From the NCBI GenBank assembly GCA_041906145.1, contig JAYRJU010000001.1, positions 620,001 to 684,000 of the forward strand: a stretch of 64,000 nucleotides of DNA, read 5' to 3'. Below the pieces are notes generated by a model. That model had not been told where the DNA came from. It saw only the letters and a program-made list of their open reading frames with translations, and made no database searches. The DNA is from SHVO01 sp041906145 (GTDB lineage: Bacteria; Pseudomonadota; Alphaproteobacteria; Rhodospirillales; Rhodospirillaceae). Made by a program: the position numbers and the translations under genes. Shown one piece after another: positions 51,584 through 60,760 of this stretch (position 1 is the stretch's first letter; each line of letters opens with the position of its first letter).

Positions 51584-52291
51584 CTAGGCCGCCAATTCCG
51601 GAAAGTAACGCGTGAACATCCGTGCGAAATGATCGACGAGACTGCGGTGCTTGAGCGTGGCGGTCTTTAACGGATTGTCCCACGGCGAACGGATTATGTT
51701 GCCGACGTAAGAGTAAAGACTGGCGTCGAGCACCGTCGGTTCATCGCCAAAAGTGTACGGCCGCGTGCTCAGCCAGTGAGCGATCGCCTGCAGATCGGAG
51801 ATCCCGAGTTGCCAGATAACCTCCGGTGGATGGCGGCCGATGCCCTGTGCGTGCAACGTCCGTTGGTAGCGGCGGCGCCCCATCCAGGCCGCAATACCGG
51901 CGAGCGCGGGCGGAACACCAAGGTCGCGAAGGAATTGGCGGCGCAGCTCGACTGGTTGCGCCACCCAACGGCCATAGACGGCGACCCAGTAGAGATGCTC
52001 GTCGAGCATGCGCTGGAAGGCAACGGATTCGCCGCGCTGGGCTAGGGTCAGCTTGCCGTCCACCGGGTGACCGAAACGGGCCTCGAGCACCGCGATGATC
52101 CGGCTTGAGTCCGTCAGGGTCTCGCCGTCGATCACGATATACGGACACTTGCCGGTCGCGGAGCCGGGCCGCAGCACCGCGCGTGTTTCATACTGAAGAC
52201 CGGCCATACGCAGGTAGGTCTCGAGCTTCATGCAGAAGGGACTGGGGTTAGGCAGGCCGTTCAGCGGCCGGAATTGATAGAGCGTAATCAC
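51584..52291 (-). CDS. Glutathione S-transferase-like protein
   Basis: 235 residues from a GTG start that overlaps the ABC transporter stop (GTGA) and has GGAGG six bases upstream. The thioredoxin-like N-terminal domain starts VITLYQFRPLNGLPNPSPFC and has DGETLTDSSRII, which contacts glutathione. The C-terminal helical domain contains QRGESVAFQRMLDEHLYWV, as in the Tom37/metaxin-type GST group. Coupling to the exporter suggests export of conjugates, but this is inference. Confidence 0.85.
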   Translation of the reverse strand: MITLYQFRPLNGLPNPSPFCMKLETYLRMAGLQYETRAVLRPGSATGKCPYIVIDGETLTDSSRIIAVLEARFGHPVDGKLTLAQRGESVAFQRMLDEHLYWVAVYGRWVAQPVELRRQFLRDLGVPPALAGIAAWMGRRRYQRTLHAQGIGRHPPEVIWQLGISDLQAIAHWLSTRPYTFGDEPTVLDASLYSYVGNIIRSPWDNPLKTATLKHRSLVDHFARMFTRYFPELAA

Positions 52292-54117
52292 ATGAAACCT
52301 CCGGCCTGGCGCTGCCACAGCTTAGCGTAGACGCCGCGCGCCGCGAGCAGCTCGGCGTGCGTTCCCTGCTCGGCGATCCGGCCCCTTTCGAGCACAACGA
52401 TACGGTCGAGGTGCGCGATGGTGGAAAGGCGATGGGCGATCGCGATGACGGTTCTGCCCTTCATGAGCGCGAGCAACCCGTCTTGAATCAGATGTTCAGC
52501 CTCGCTGTCCAGAGAAGAGGTGGCTTCGTCGAGCAAGAGAATCGGCGCGTTCTTCAGGAATGCGCGGGCAATCGCCACGCGCTGACGTTCGCCGCCGGAC
52601 AACTTCATGCCCTTTTCCCCGACGATGGAATCGTAGCCTTGCTCCCGCGCAGCGATGAACTCGTGACAGTGCGCGCGCCTCGCAGCCGCGATCACATCAG
52701 CATCGGCCGCATCCGGCCGGCTATAGCGGATGTTGTCGCGCACGGAGCGGTGGAAGATGCTGGGATTCTGGGGCACCTCGCCGATGCAATCGTGCAAGGA
52801 ATCCCAAGTGACATACGCGATATCCTGCCCATCGATGACAATGCGCCCGCTTTCATAGACGAACTGCCGGCGAAGGAGTTTGATCAGCGTGCTTTTACCT
52901 GCGCCCGACGGTCCGACAAGGCCGACGCGCTCTCCCGGCTTGATGGAAAGAGAAAAGTCCGTGAAGACCGGCGCACCGTCGGCATAGGAAAACGTCACGC
53001 GCTCGAAAGCAACCGCGCCCCCAGTGACGCGCAGCGGCCTTGCGCCTGGAGGATCAACGATTTCGTGGGAAGCAAGCACGGTGGTCAGGGCTTCGCTGAG
53101 GATGCCGTAATACTCGAAGTATACAAAGAGGCTGTCGCCCATGGTGCGAATGGTCGCGGCCACCGTGAAAGACAGCATGAGGATTGTCGTAAAGGCGCCA
53201 ACGGCCATTGCGCCCGCGAGCGCGGATTGCAAGCTTTCCCACACGAGCCACGCAATAAAAGCGACGCTGAAGACATGCAACGTCATGCGCATTGCCGAGA
53301 GGGAAAGGCGCAGCTTGAGGTGCGCCGCACGCTCGGCGTCGTTGAGCGGCTGCATGGTCGCGCGTTCATAGACCGCACGCGCGAAACTGCGCACCACATC
53401 CCAGTTGGCGACGGAATCCACCATGCGCCCCACGACGTCCGCCGCCGCCTGCGCATGGGCTTTGGCGAAGTGGCGCATGCGATGCGCGGTGAAGACGGCG
53501 ATGGCCGTAAAGACGGTGAGGAAAGCGCAAAACGGAAGCAAGAGATCGGGCGCCTGGTGAAGGATCATGACGACGGTGATGGTGAGCATCACCCCGAGAC
53601 GCACGACGTTGGTGCAGAGGTAATCGATGATGACGATGGCCGCGTTGCCGGCTTGGCGGATCTTCTGCACCAGACCGCCACTGGCGTTATCCATGAAATA
53701 GCGCGGCGCATGTCCATGCAAATGGGCGAACATCTCGTCTTGCATGTGCAAACGAAGGTCGGTCATCTTCATTTGCGAATAGGACGCGTAGAGATGGGCA
53801 AAGACGTAAGTTCCGAACCAGGTGCCGCAGAGGGCGACGAACCAAGGAACCACACGCGCAATGCCGCCCGCCTGTACTTGCGTCAAAGCTTGAACGAGCT
53901 GACCGACAAAGTACGGCTGCAACGTCTCCAGCGCTGTCCAGACGGCCATGAGCAGCACCATGCCCGTCAACGGCCGCAGGAACCCCGCAAGTACGTAATA
54001 AAAGATGTAGCGAAACGGCGTGCGCGGGAGCACGGCGCCGTTCGCCGCGGGAAGGTCGATCACGGCATCCGCATGCGGCATTTCCGTCATCGCGCGCGGG
54101 GCGGATTCATCTGGCAT
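52288..54117 (-). CDS. ABC exporter, fused permease-ATPase half-transporter
   Basis: MsbA/MDR-type half-transporter of 609 residues. Six TM helices occupy residues 30-330. The ATPase domain has Walker A GPSGAGKST (about residue 404), signature LSGGERQR, Walker B ILLLDEATSSLD and the H-loop in AIAHRLSTI. It works as a homodimer or with an unlinked partner. It is translated together with the GST gene downstream, which hints at detoxification. The substrate is unknown. Confidence 0.92.
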   Translation of the reverse strand: MPDESAPRAMTEMPHADAVIDLPAANGAVLPRTPFRYIFYYVLAGFLRPLTGMVLLMAVWTALETLQPYFVGQLVQALTQVQAGGIARVVPWFVALCGTWFGTYVFAHLYASYSQMKMTDLRLHMQDEMFAHLHGHAPRYFMDNASGGLVQKIRQAGNAAIVIIDYLCTNVVRLGVMLTITVVMILHQAPDLLLPFCAFLTVFTAIAVFTAHRMRHFAKAHAQAAADVVGRMVDSVANWDVVRSFARAVYERATMQPLNDAERAAHLKLRLSLSAMRMTLHVFSVAFIAWLVWESLQSALAGAMAVGAFTTILMLSFTVAATIRTMGDSLFVYFEYYGILSEALTTVLASHEIVDPPGARPLRVTGGAVAFERVTFSYADGAPVFTDFSLSIKPGERVGLVGPSGAGKSTLIKLLRRQFVYESGRIVIDGQDIAYVTWDSLHDCIGEVPQNPSIFHRSVRDNIRYSRPDAADADVIAAARRAHCHEFIAAREQGYDSIVGEKGMKLSGGERQRVAIARAFLKNAPILLLDEATSSLDSEAEHLIQDGLLALMKGRTVIAIAHRLSTIAHLDRIVVLERGRIAEQGTHAELLAARGVYAKLWQRQAGGFM

Positions 54118-54134
54118 TGCATAAGTATAAAAGA

Positions 54135-54161
54135 AAAAGGCCGGGCGCAGCCCGGCCTTTT
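54135..54161 (-). terminator. Intrinsic terminator of the CHRD-protein gene
   Basis: AAAAGGCCGGGC and GCCCGGCCTTTT form a 12-bp stem with a three-base loop. On the minus strand the stem is followed by TTTTTCTTTT, a good U tract. It lies 22 bp after the CHRD gene stop. Confidence 0.9.
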
Positions 54162-54183
54162 CGTCTCTATCGCGCGCAAGGCC

Positions 54184-54624
54184 TTACTTGGAAACCTGGC
54201 CGCGCACTTCACCGCCCTTGTTCATGGCAGTGTGAACGTTGACGTACATCTTGCCGGCATTGAGGTCGGCGATCTGAGCGTCGGTCAAAGTGGCTTTGCC
54301 GGTCAGCGGGCTTTTCGGCGGCGTGCCTTGCACGCCAAGCTGCACGGCGACGCCGGCATTCGCACCCTTTTCAGCCGGACCATGGACGTGAGCGGCGACC
54401 GCGTCGCCCGTCAGACCTTCCCAGGTCACGGTCCAGGTGATCTCCTTGGTGGCCGGATTGAGCATGAGCTCGGCATGGCCTTTGCCGGTGCTGGCGTTCG
54501 CCGGCACTTCTTCGGCGGACGAAAGGTTGGCGGTGTACTTCACCATCGCGTCGGCGGCTTGCGCGCCGAAAGACATTCCGACGGCGAAGAGAGCGCCGGC
54601 GGCCAGTTGGAACAGCTTGCTCAT
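54184..54624 (-). CDS. CHRD-domain secreted protein
   Basis: 146 residues with a Sec signal (LAAGALFAVGMSFGAQA). The remainder is a CHRD domain: YTANLSSAEEVPANASTGKG, TWTVTWEGLTGD, AAHVHGPAEKGANAGV and the ending YVNVHTAMNKGGEVRGQV. CHRD domains occur in secreted bacterial proteins and in chordin. The function in bacteria is unknown, though metal or redox roles have been suggested for similar folds. It is a single-gene unit with its own terminator. Confidence 0.92.
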   Translation of the reverse strand: MSKLFQLAAGALFAVGMSFGAQAADAMVKYTANLSSAEEVPANASTGKGHAELMLNPATKEITWTVTWEGLTGDAVAAHVHGPAEKGANAGVAVQLGVQGTPPKSPLTGKATLTDAQIADLNAGKMYVNVHTAMNKGGEVRGQVSK

Positions 54625-54864
54625 GAGATCCTCCCACTTGCTTGTTTGATTGCGGCAAGACGCCGCGCGCGTCCAGGGCGAGGCAAAGGATAGCCCCTCT
54701 ATCGGAGGTGTCTAGGCGATTTGCGGAAAATCCAACTGTTGCACGGGGTTGTGACGCGAAAGCGCGATGAGACGCGCGCCTCTTATCCCCACAACCAATT
54801 GACATCGGCGCCGCCCCAACGGCAGGAAATAGGCGACTTGGGGACGCATATGAAGGAGAAGACG

Positions 54865-55224
54865 ATGCCTTACGTCGATGGATTTGTTGTGCCGGTTCCG
54901 AAAAAGAACGTGAAGAAGTACAAGGCCCTGGCCACAAAGGCCGGGAAAATCTGGATGGAGTTCGGCGCGCTAGAGTTCCGCGAGTGCGTGGCCGACGATG
55001 TAAGGCCCGGCAAAGTCACTTCTTTTCCTCAGAGCGTGAAGCTCAAAAAGGACGAAACGGTGATGTTCTCGTGGATCGTCTACAAATCGCGGAAAGACCG
55101 CGACCGCATCAACAAAAAGGTGGTGATGGATCCGCGCCTTGCGAAAATGATGCAAGGTAAAGAGAACCCCTTCGACGCCAAACGCATGATCTACGGCGGC
55201 TTCACCACCCTCGTTGATCTTTAG
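54865..55224 (+). CDS. DUF1428 (YbaA-like) protein
   Basis: 119 residues, starting MPYVDGFVVPVPKKNVKKYK. ATG 54865 is preferred over 54850 because AAGGAG lies six bases upstream and the family begins here. Conserved features include KIWMEFGALEFRECVADD and the ending KRMIYGGFTTLVDL. The fold is a ferredoxin-like alpha/beta barrel dimer. No function is known. It leads a forward run continuing with a GST and a pirin. Confidence 0.9.
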   Translation: MPYVDGFVVPVPKKNVKKYKALATKAGKIWMEFGALEFRECVADDVRPGKVTSFPQSVKLKKDETVMFSWIVYKSRKDRDRINKKVVMDPRLAKMMQGKENPFDAKRMIYGGFTTLVDL

Positions 55225-55238
55225 AGACTCGCGTCGTC

Positions 55239-55925
55239 ATGTCGCTCACGCTCTATTTCCATCCGTTCTCGTCGTATTGCCAGAAGGCGCTGATCGCGCT
55301 TTATGAGAACGGAACGCCTTTCACGCCGAAAATCATCAATCTGGGCGACGCCGCGTCAGCGAACGAACTTAAGCGCGTGTGGCCGCTCGGCCGGTTTCCC
55401 GTCTTAAGGGACGAAGCGCGCGGCGAAACGATCCCTGAATCGAGCATGATCGTCGAATATCTCGCGCAATATTATCCGGGGCCAGTCCCGCTGATCCCCG
55501 CCGCCCCGGATCTTGCGCGTAAAGTGCGCGGGCTCGACCGGTTCTTCGATCTCTACATCAACGATCCGATGTCGAAGATGGTGACAGACCATTTCCGTCC
55601 GGCGGGAAAAAACGACCCGCACGGCGTGGAGGCCGCTAAGGCGCTGCTTCTCACCGCTTACGGTATTCTTGAGGCGGAATTGGCTGGAAAGACCTGGGCC
55701 GCGGGCGAGACATTCACGATGGCCGATTGCGCGGCGGCTCCGTTCCTGTTTTACGCGAACCTCATGGTCCCGTTCGAGACCCATCCAGGTGTTCGTACCT
55801 ATTACAACAGACTCGCAAAGCGTCCCTCGTTTATACGCGCGCTGAGGGAAGCCCAGCCTTACAACAAGGGCGTCCCTTTCGAGCGCGCTTATACGTCGGA
55901 ATTTAAACGGCTGACGAAGGCATAA
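55239..55925 (+). CDS. Glutathione S-transferase
   Basis: 228 residues. The N-terminal thioredoxin-like domain begins LTLYFHPFSSYCQKALIAL, with a Cys at residue 14 in the catalytic region, and ETIPESSMIVEYLAQYY supplies the glutathione-binding Glu-Ser. The C-terminal domain contains TFTMADCAAAPFLFY. It sits between DUF1428 and pirin genes, 14 bp and 4 bp away, in a run that looks like general stress metabolism. Confidence 0.92.
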   Translation: MSLTLYFHPFSSYCQKALIALYENGTPFTPKIINLGDAASANELKRVWPLGRFPVLRDEARGETIPESSMIVEYLAQYYPGPVPLIPAAPDLARKVRGLDRFFDLYINDPMSKMVTDHFRPAGKNDPHGVEAAKALLLTAYGILEAELAGKTWAAGETFTMADCAAAPFLFYANLMVPFETHPGVRTYYNRLAKRPSFIRALREAQPYNKGVPFERAYTSEFKRLTKA

Positions 55926-55929
55926 CAAA

Positions 55930-56820
55930 ATGATCGACCTTGTCATCGAACAGCGGCGCAAAAGCCTCGGCGGCTTCGAGGTCGGACGTGTGCTGCCGTT
56001 CGTCAAACGTCGAATGGTCGGACCGTTCGTGTTCTTCGATCACATGGGTCCGGTGGATCTCGCGCCGGGTATCCCCCGCACCGTGGACGTGCGCCCTCAT
56101 CCGCATATCGGCCTTTCGACGGTGACCTATCTGTTCTCGGGCGAAATCATGCATCGGGACAGCATAGGATCGGAAGAATCGATCCGTCCGGGGGAAGTGA
56201 ACTGGATGACCGCGGGGCGCGGCATCACTCACAGCGAGCGCTTCGAGAAGGCTCGCGAACATGGCGATCATCTACACGGCATCCAGGCTTGGGTCGCACT
56301 GCCCAGCGAACACGAAGAGACCGCGCCTGGTTTTTCACACCATGAAGGCGCCGATCTTCCCCGGTGGAACGACAACGGTGTGCGCGGGAGGCTGATCGCG
56401 GGCAAGGCTTACGGCCTGGCGGCAGGGGTGAAGACGCACTCGCCGCTGTTCTACGCCCATCTCGACATGGACGCTGGCGCGAAAGGCGAAATCCCGAGCG
56501 GTCATAGTGAACGCGCGCTCTATATCGCAACAGGCGAGATCGAGATGGCGGGCCAGAGCTTCACGGCCGGCCAGATGCTGGTGCTGACGAAGGATGCGGG
56601 CGCTTTCACGGCCAAGACCCCGGCAACCGTCATGCTGCTCGGCGGCGAACCGGTGGGCGAGCGGTTTCTCTATTGGAACTTCGTCTCTTCGTCGAAAGAG
56701 CGCCTTGAGCAGGCCAAGGCGGATTGGATCGCGGGACGGATGAAACTGCCCGACACGGATAACAAGGAGTTCATCCCGCTGCCCCCAGACCCGGTTCCGC
56801 CTCCGCCGCCGGCCTCATGA
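55930..56820 (+). CDS. Pirin-family bicupin
   Basis: 296 residues. The N-terminal cupin has metal ligands in VRPHPHIGLSTVTYLFSGEI (His residues near 57-59) and HSERFEKAREHGDHLHGIQ; the C-terminal cupin (about 150-250) is degenerate. The N-terminal GGFEVGRVLPFVKRRMVGPF is typical. Some pirins degrade quercetin, others act as redox-sensing cofactors of regulators. The tail is proline-rich (PLPPDPVPPPPPAS). It overlaps the following nuclease gene by 4 bp. Confidence 0.93.
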   Translation: MIDLVIEQRRKSLGGFEVGRVLPFVKRRMVGPFVFFDHMGPVDLAPGIPRTVDVRPHPHIGLSTVTYLFSGEIMHRDSIGSEESIRPGEVNWMTAGRGITHSERFEKAREHGDHLHGIQAWVALPSEHEETAPGFSHHEGADLPRWNDNGVRGRLIAGKAYGLAAGVKTHSPLFYAHLDMDAGAKGEIPSGHSERALYIATGEIEMAGQSFTAGQMLVLTKDAGAFTAKTPATVMLLGGEPVGERFLYWNFVSSSKERLEQAKADWIAGRMKLPDTDNKEFIPLPPDPVPPPPPAS

Positions 56821-57599
56821 ACCCGATGCGTACTTTTTTCCTCGTGATTTTTCTTATCGGCCTGAACGGCTCGGCATTCGCGTGGGGCCGCGACGGTCAT
56901 CGGCTTTCCTGCGCGATCGCGCTCGACATTATGTCGCCGACAACGCGTCAAACGGCCTTCGACATCCTGGACATCACCCGTAGCGAGGAGTTTCTCGAAC
57001 TCTGCTTTTGGGCCGAGCGTGTGAAGGCCTCACAACCGGAGACCGCGTCATGGCATGCGATGCTCCTGCCACGTGGCGCCGAGGCGATCAATCTGGCGCG
57101 GGACTGCCCGGAGCCCAAAAGCTGCGTTGTGACCCGGGTGGTCCAGGAGATCAGCACGCTGAAAAGCGACGCGCCTAAGGAACAGAAGGCGACAGCGCTG
57201 AAGTTGCTGATGCACCTCATCGCCGATCTGCACCAACCTCTCAATCTTGGATTCACGGAAGACGACGGCGGCCGCAAGATCCCGGCCTTATTTCTGGGCC
57301 GCAACACGACCCTCTACGACATTTGGGAGACGGGCCTTCTGGAAGCCGAGCGCGTGGCGAAGGGCGCCGATCACGAAACCTTATGGCTCGCTCATGAGGT
57401 GCAGACCCATCCCGCGCCCTTGGATTGGGCGCGCGAGAGTTTCTTTATCATGCGCGGCCCGGCGACAGGGTATGTCGGCAATCCCGGCGGCCTGGCGTTC
57501 GACGAGCGCTACGTTCAGCAAAACCGGCCTATCGCCATGGGTCAGGTTGAGAAGGCCGGCGTGCGCCTTGGCCTTACGCTGAACGATGCCCTGCGTTAG
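56817..57599 (+). CDS. S1/P1-type secreted nuclease A
   Basis: Zinc-dependent nuclease, 260 residues. Signal cleavage after Ala-Phe-Ala would leave WGRDGHRLSCAIA, so the mature N-terminal Trp and a nearby His act as zinc ligands, as in S1/P1 enzymes. The central HLIADLHQPLNLGFTEDDGG and the C-terminal His residues complete the trinuclear zinc site. It cleaves single-stranded DNA/RNA, probably in the periplasm. A paralogue lies at 58589 with one gene between. Confidence 0.9.
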   Translation: MNPMRTFFLVIFLIGLNGSAFAWGRDGHRLSCAIALDIMSPTTRQTAFDILDITRSEEFLELCFWAERVKASQPETASWHAMLLPRGAEAINLARDCPEPKSCVVTRVVQEISTLKSDAPKEQKATALKLLMHLIADLHQPLNLGFTEDDGGRKIPALFLGRNTTLYDIWETGLLEAERVAKGADHETLWLAHEVQTHPAPLDWARESFFIMRGPATGYVGNPGGLAFDERYVQQNRPIAMGQVEKAGVRLGLTLNDALR

Positions 57600-57608
57600 G
57601 GTTCACCG

Positions 57609-58592
57609 ATGAGCCCTCACTTTCAAAAGATAGCCGTTGTCGGCGCCGGCTCCATCGGCGGCCTGCTCGGTGCAAAGCTCGCGCTCAATGGCGACGACGT
57701 CACGCTCATCGCACGCGGTGCGACTCTCGAGGCGTTGAAGCGTGGGTTCACGATGATCGATGCCGACGGCGCGGAGCACAGGCCTCCCGTTAAAGCCGCC
57801 GCCGCCGAAGAGGCGGGCCCCTTCGACCTCGTGATCATGTGCCTGAAAGCCCATCAAATCGCCGCGGCGGCGAAAACGCTGCCGCGCCTGTTCCACGACG
57901 ACACACCGGTGCTCGCCGTCCTGAATGGCATTCCTTGGTGGTACTTCCACAAGAACGGCGGCGACTTCGACGGCCGCCAGCTGGCCTCCGTGGATCCCGA
58001 CGGTACGATTGCGCGCGCGATCGAGGGCCGGCGTGTGATCGGCGGCGTTATTTATGCCGCGGCGAACGTGGTGAAGCCGGGCACCGTTCACGTCACCGAT
58101 ACCAAGCGGTTGATCATCGGCGAGCCGGACGGCAGCGCTTCGGCGCGTGCGGAAGCCGTCGCGGACATGTTCAACCGCGCCGGCTTCAACACAGTTGTCA
58201 GCACCGAGATCCGGTCCGACATCTGGACCAAGGCGTGGGGCAACTCCTCCTTCAATCCCGTCAGCGCGCTGACGGGCGCGGGTCTTGCCAGCATCGTGCG
58301 TGATGAGGGCGCATGCGACGTCGTGCGGGCCATCATGCGCGAGGTTCAAGGGGTCGTCGAAGGTCTCGGGCTCAAGATGAGCATGGACCTGGAGCAGCGG
58401 ATCAAAGTGACCGAGTCCCTGGGCGACCATAAGACGTCCATGCTGCAGGATATCGAAGCGCGGCGCTCGCCCGAGACAGACGCGAACATGGGCGCAATCG
58501 CCGAGATCGCGAGATTAGTCGGCGCGCCGACGCCAATGCTCGAGACCATCCACACCGTCACCCGGCTCCTGGGCCGGGCCGCGACGGCGTGA
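57609..58592 (+). CDS. Ketopantoate reductase-family protein
   Basis: 327 residues. The NADP-binding loop is VVGAGSIGGLLGAKLALNGD (about residues 10-29). The catalytic Lys lies in WTKAWGNSSFNPVSALTG, and a C-terminal dimer domain follows. PanE reduces ketopantoate to pantoate in CoA synthesis, but alphaproteobacteria carry several paralogues with other 2-oxo-acid substrates, so panE is not certain. It overlaps the second S1/P1 nuclease gene by 4 bp. Confidence 0.88.
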   Translation: MSPHFQKIAVVGAGSIGGLLGAKLALNGDDVTLIARGATLEALKRGFTMIDADGAEHRPPVKAAAAEEAGPFDLVIMCLKAHQIAAAAKTLPRLFHDDTPVLAVLNGIPWWYFHKNGGDFDGRQLASVDPDGTIARAIEGRRVIGGVIYAAANVVKPGTVHVTDTKRLIIGEPDGSASARAEAVADMFNRAGFNTVVSTEIRSDIWTKAWGNSSFNPVSALTGAGLASIVRDEGACDVVRAIMREVQGVVEGLGLKMSMDLEQRIKVTESLGDHKTSMLQDIEARRSPETDANMGAIAEIARLVGAPTPMLETIHTVTRLLGRAATA

Positions 58593-59365
58593 GAAGCGCT
58601 GTCCTTTCCTTCCTTTTCGTCCTCGGCGGCGCCGCGCCGGCCGTCGCCTGGGGGCCTGACGGCCATCGCATTGCCTGCGCCATCGCATGGGAGGAGATGT
58701 CCGCGCCTGTACGCACAAAGGTAAGCGGCGTTCTCGGCGTACCCAACAGGGACGCCTTTGCGGCAACCTGTGCCTGGTTGGACACACAAGCCGAGACGGC
58801 GTCCCTCCATCACGTCTTTGTTCCGAAAACAGCGCGCGCCGTCGACATGGCGCGTGATTGCGCGAACGGCTGTGCGCTCACCGAGATTTCCCGCAGCGTG
58901 GCTTCCTTGAAGAGCGACGCTGGCGGGGCGGAAAGAACGCGCGCCCTGAAAACCCTTACCCATCTTGTCGCGGACATTCATCAACCGCTGAACATCGGAT
59001 TTACGGAGGACGGCGGCGGCGCGCAGGTGAAAGGCGCCTTTCGCGGCAAACCCGTGACCCTGCGCGCGATGTGGGAAGAAAAGATGATCGCGACACTGAT
59101 GAAACCGGATTCATCTGGTCTGATTTACGACTTCAAGTCGATCGAGGCACGGGTGCCAAAAATGGCGGCGAACGCGCCGCTGGACTGGGCCAACGAGACG
59201 CTTTGGATCATGCGCGCACCCGCGACCGGTTACGTCGGCACGCCTGGCGGGATCGATTACGACGAGACATACGTTCAACAAAACCGGCGCGTTGCGCTCG
59301 AACAACTCGACAAAGCCGGCGTGCGGCTGGCGGCCCTTTTAACGGAGATCTTCGGTGGGACGTGA
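58589..59365 (+). CDS. S1/P1-type secreted nuclease B
   Basis: 258 residues. After a signal peptide (AVLSFLFVLGGAAPAVA) the mature protein starts WGPDGHRIACAIA, with the same zinc-ligand pattern as nuclease A. The central motif is HLVADIHQPLNIGFTEDGGG and the C-terminal region ATGYVGTPGGIDYDETYVQQ also parallels the paralogue. The two copies flank the ketopantoate-reductase-like gene and all share overlapping or near-overlapping junctions, so they are co-expressed. Confidence 0.9.
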   Translation: MRSAVLSFLFVLGGAAPAVAWGPDGHRIACAIAWEEMSAPVRTKVSGVLGVPNRDAFAATCAWLDTQAETASLHHVFVPKTARAVDMARDCANGCALTEISRSVASLKSDAGGAERTRALKTLTHLVADIHQPLNIGFTEDGGGAQVKGAFRGKPVTLRAMWEEKMIATLMKPDSSGLIYDFKSIEARVPKMAANAPLDWANETLWIMRAPATGYVGTPGGIDYDETYVQQNRRVALEQLDKAGVRLAALLTEIFGGT

Positions 59366-59942
59366 AGCAATCTGTACATGCCGATGGGGCGGCAAGACCG
59401 CCGAGGTCAAGGCGCTGCTTGAAACACGCGAATTGATCTTGCGCGGCGATTTCAAGAAAAAGATGCAGATCAGCGAACTCAAAGACGTTCGCGCCGATGG
59501 TGACGATCTTGTTTTCAAAGTCGGCGGCGAGAGCGTCGCTTTAACCCTTGGCGAGAAGAACGCCGCGGGTTGGGTGAAGAAAATCAAAACGCCGCCCCCG
59601 TCCTTGAAAGATAAGCTCGGACTGAAGGGTGGCGCGAAGGCACTTGTCATAGGCGCCGTGAAAGATCCCGCGCTCAAGGAGGCCCTGACGGGCGCCGCGA
59701 CGAAGGCCGCCGCGAAAGCGGAGATGGCCGTCGCTGTTGTCGAAAATGAAAAAGAGCTCGCGCAAGCGATTCGCGCCTGCCCACGAGACGCACCGATCTG
59801 GATCGTGCATCGCAAGGGCAAAGGTGCCGGCTTCGGCGACACGCCGGTGCGCGCCGCGATGCGCGCGAAAGGTTTCATGGATACGAAAGTCTCGGCCGTG
59901 TCCGAGGCGTTCAGCGCGACGCGTTACTCCCGGAAGAGCTAG
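59355..59942 (+). CDS. DUF3052-like protein, unknown function
   Basis: 195 residues from a GTG start that overlaps nuclease B by 11 bp. An N-terminal WGGKTAEVKALLETRELILRG segment resembles small bacterial DUF3052-type domains, and a C-terminal ACPRDAPIWIVHRKGKGAGF segment also fits that family. There is a Lys/Ala-rich stretch at about residues 75-130 and no signal peptide. Its TAG overlaps the convergent hydrolase stop in a shared CTAG. Confidence 0.7.
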   Translation: MGREAICTCRWGGKTAEVKALLETRELILRGDFKKKMQISELKDVRADGDDLVFKVGGESVALTLGEKNAAGWVKKIKTPPPSLKDKLGLKGGAKALVIGAVKDPALKEALTGAATKAAAKAEMAVAVVENEKELAQAIRACPRDAPIWIVHRKGKGAGFGDTPVRAAMRAKGFMDTKVSAVSEAFSATRYSRKS

Positions 59943-60721
59943 AGACCCTCCTTGAGGAAGGCGGCTATCAGCTCAAACACACGCAGCGGCTGCTCCTTAT
60001 AAGGAACGTGACCGCAGTTCGTAAGAATCGCGAGTTCCATGGGACCGCCGGCACATTCGCGGATCATCTCAGGATGGCGCAGCGAGCCGTATTCGTCCTT
60101 GTCGCCGTGAATGACGAGGCCGGGGCACCGCAGGTTCGGAAGGACCTGCTTTAGAGACCAGTCCACGAACTCCGGACGCGTCCAGGTCTCGATCCAAGCC
60201 GCGATCACCCAGTCGGTTTTGGCACCGTGATACTTCCGTAGACGTTCGGCCCGCTCGCTGCCCGGACCGAGCGTGGCGCGCGCGGCATGGATCCCGTCGA
60301 GGGTCACATCCTCGACAAAGGCCTGAGCCGCCATGGCGATGACAGCTTTGCAGCGGTCAGGAAAGTTCGGCGCGGCCGAGAGCGCCATACCGCCCCCCAC
60401 GCTATGCCCACACAGGACGAAGGCCTCCACACCGAGGGTCTCAAGGACGATGGGTAACGCCACCCGACCTTCGGCGGCGATAAAATCCAGAGTCAGTTTA
60501 TCGGGATGGGCATCGGAGCGCCCAAAACCGAGGCGGTCATAGGCAACGACCCGGCGGCCCGTGGCCGCAGCCAAGGCGGCGGGAAAATCGCGCCAAAGAT
60601 CGACACATCCCAAGGAATCGTGAAGCAGAACAATGGGCGGGGCGGCGTCCGCCCCCAGCCATTCGCGCGCAAAAATCCGGCCACCGGGTACATGAATGTG
60701 GTGGTCGCGGGGAGCGCTCAT
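59939..60721 (-). CDS. Alpha/beta hydrolase
   Basis: 260 residues, cytoplasmic. The oxyanion loop is LLHDSLGCVDLW, the nucleophile elbow is CGHSVGG (Ser near residue 106), the acid is in VIHGDKDEYG and the catalytic His in TNCGHVPYKE. A cap domain lies between residues 135 and 190. The substrate is unknown. It overlaps the DUF3052-like gene by 4 bp and is read toward it. Confidence 0.9.
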   Translation of the reverse strand: MSAPRDHHIHVPGGRIFAREWLGADAAPPIVLLHDSLGCVDLWRDFPAALAAATGRRVVAYDRLGFGRSDAHPDKLTLDFIAAEGRVALPIVLETLGVEAFVLCGHSVGGGMALSAAPNFPDRCKAVIAMAAQAFVEDVTLDGIHAARATLGPGSERAERLRKYHGAKTDWVIAAWIETWTRPEFVDWSLKQVLPNLRCPGLVIHGDKDEYGSLRHPEMIRECAGGPMELAILTNCGHVPYKEQPLRVFELIAAFLKEGL

Positions 60722-60760
60722 AACGCTTCTATGAAGTCAGGGATAACGAGAGAGGGAGAA

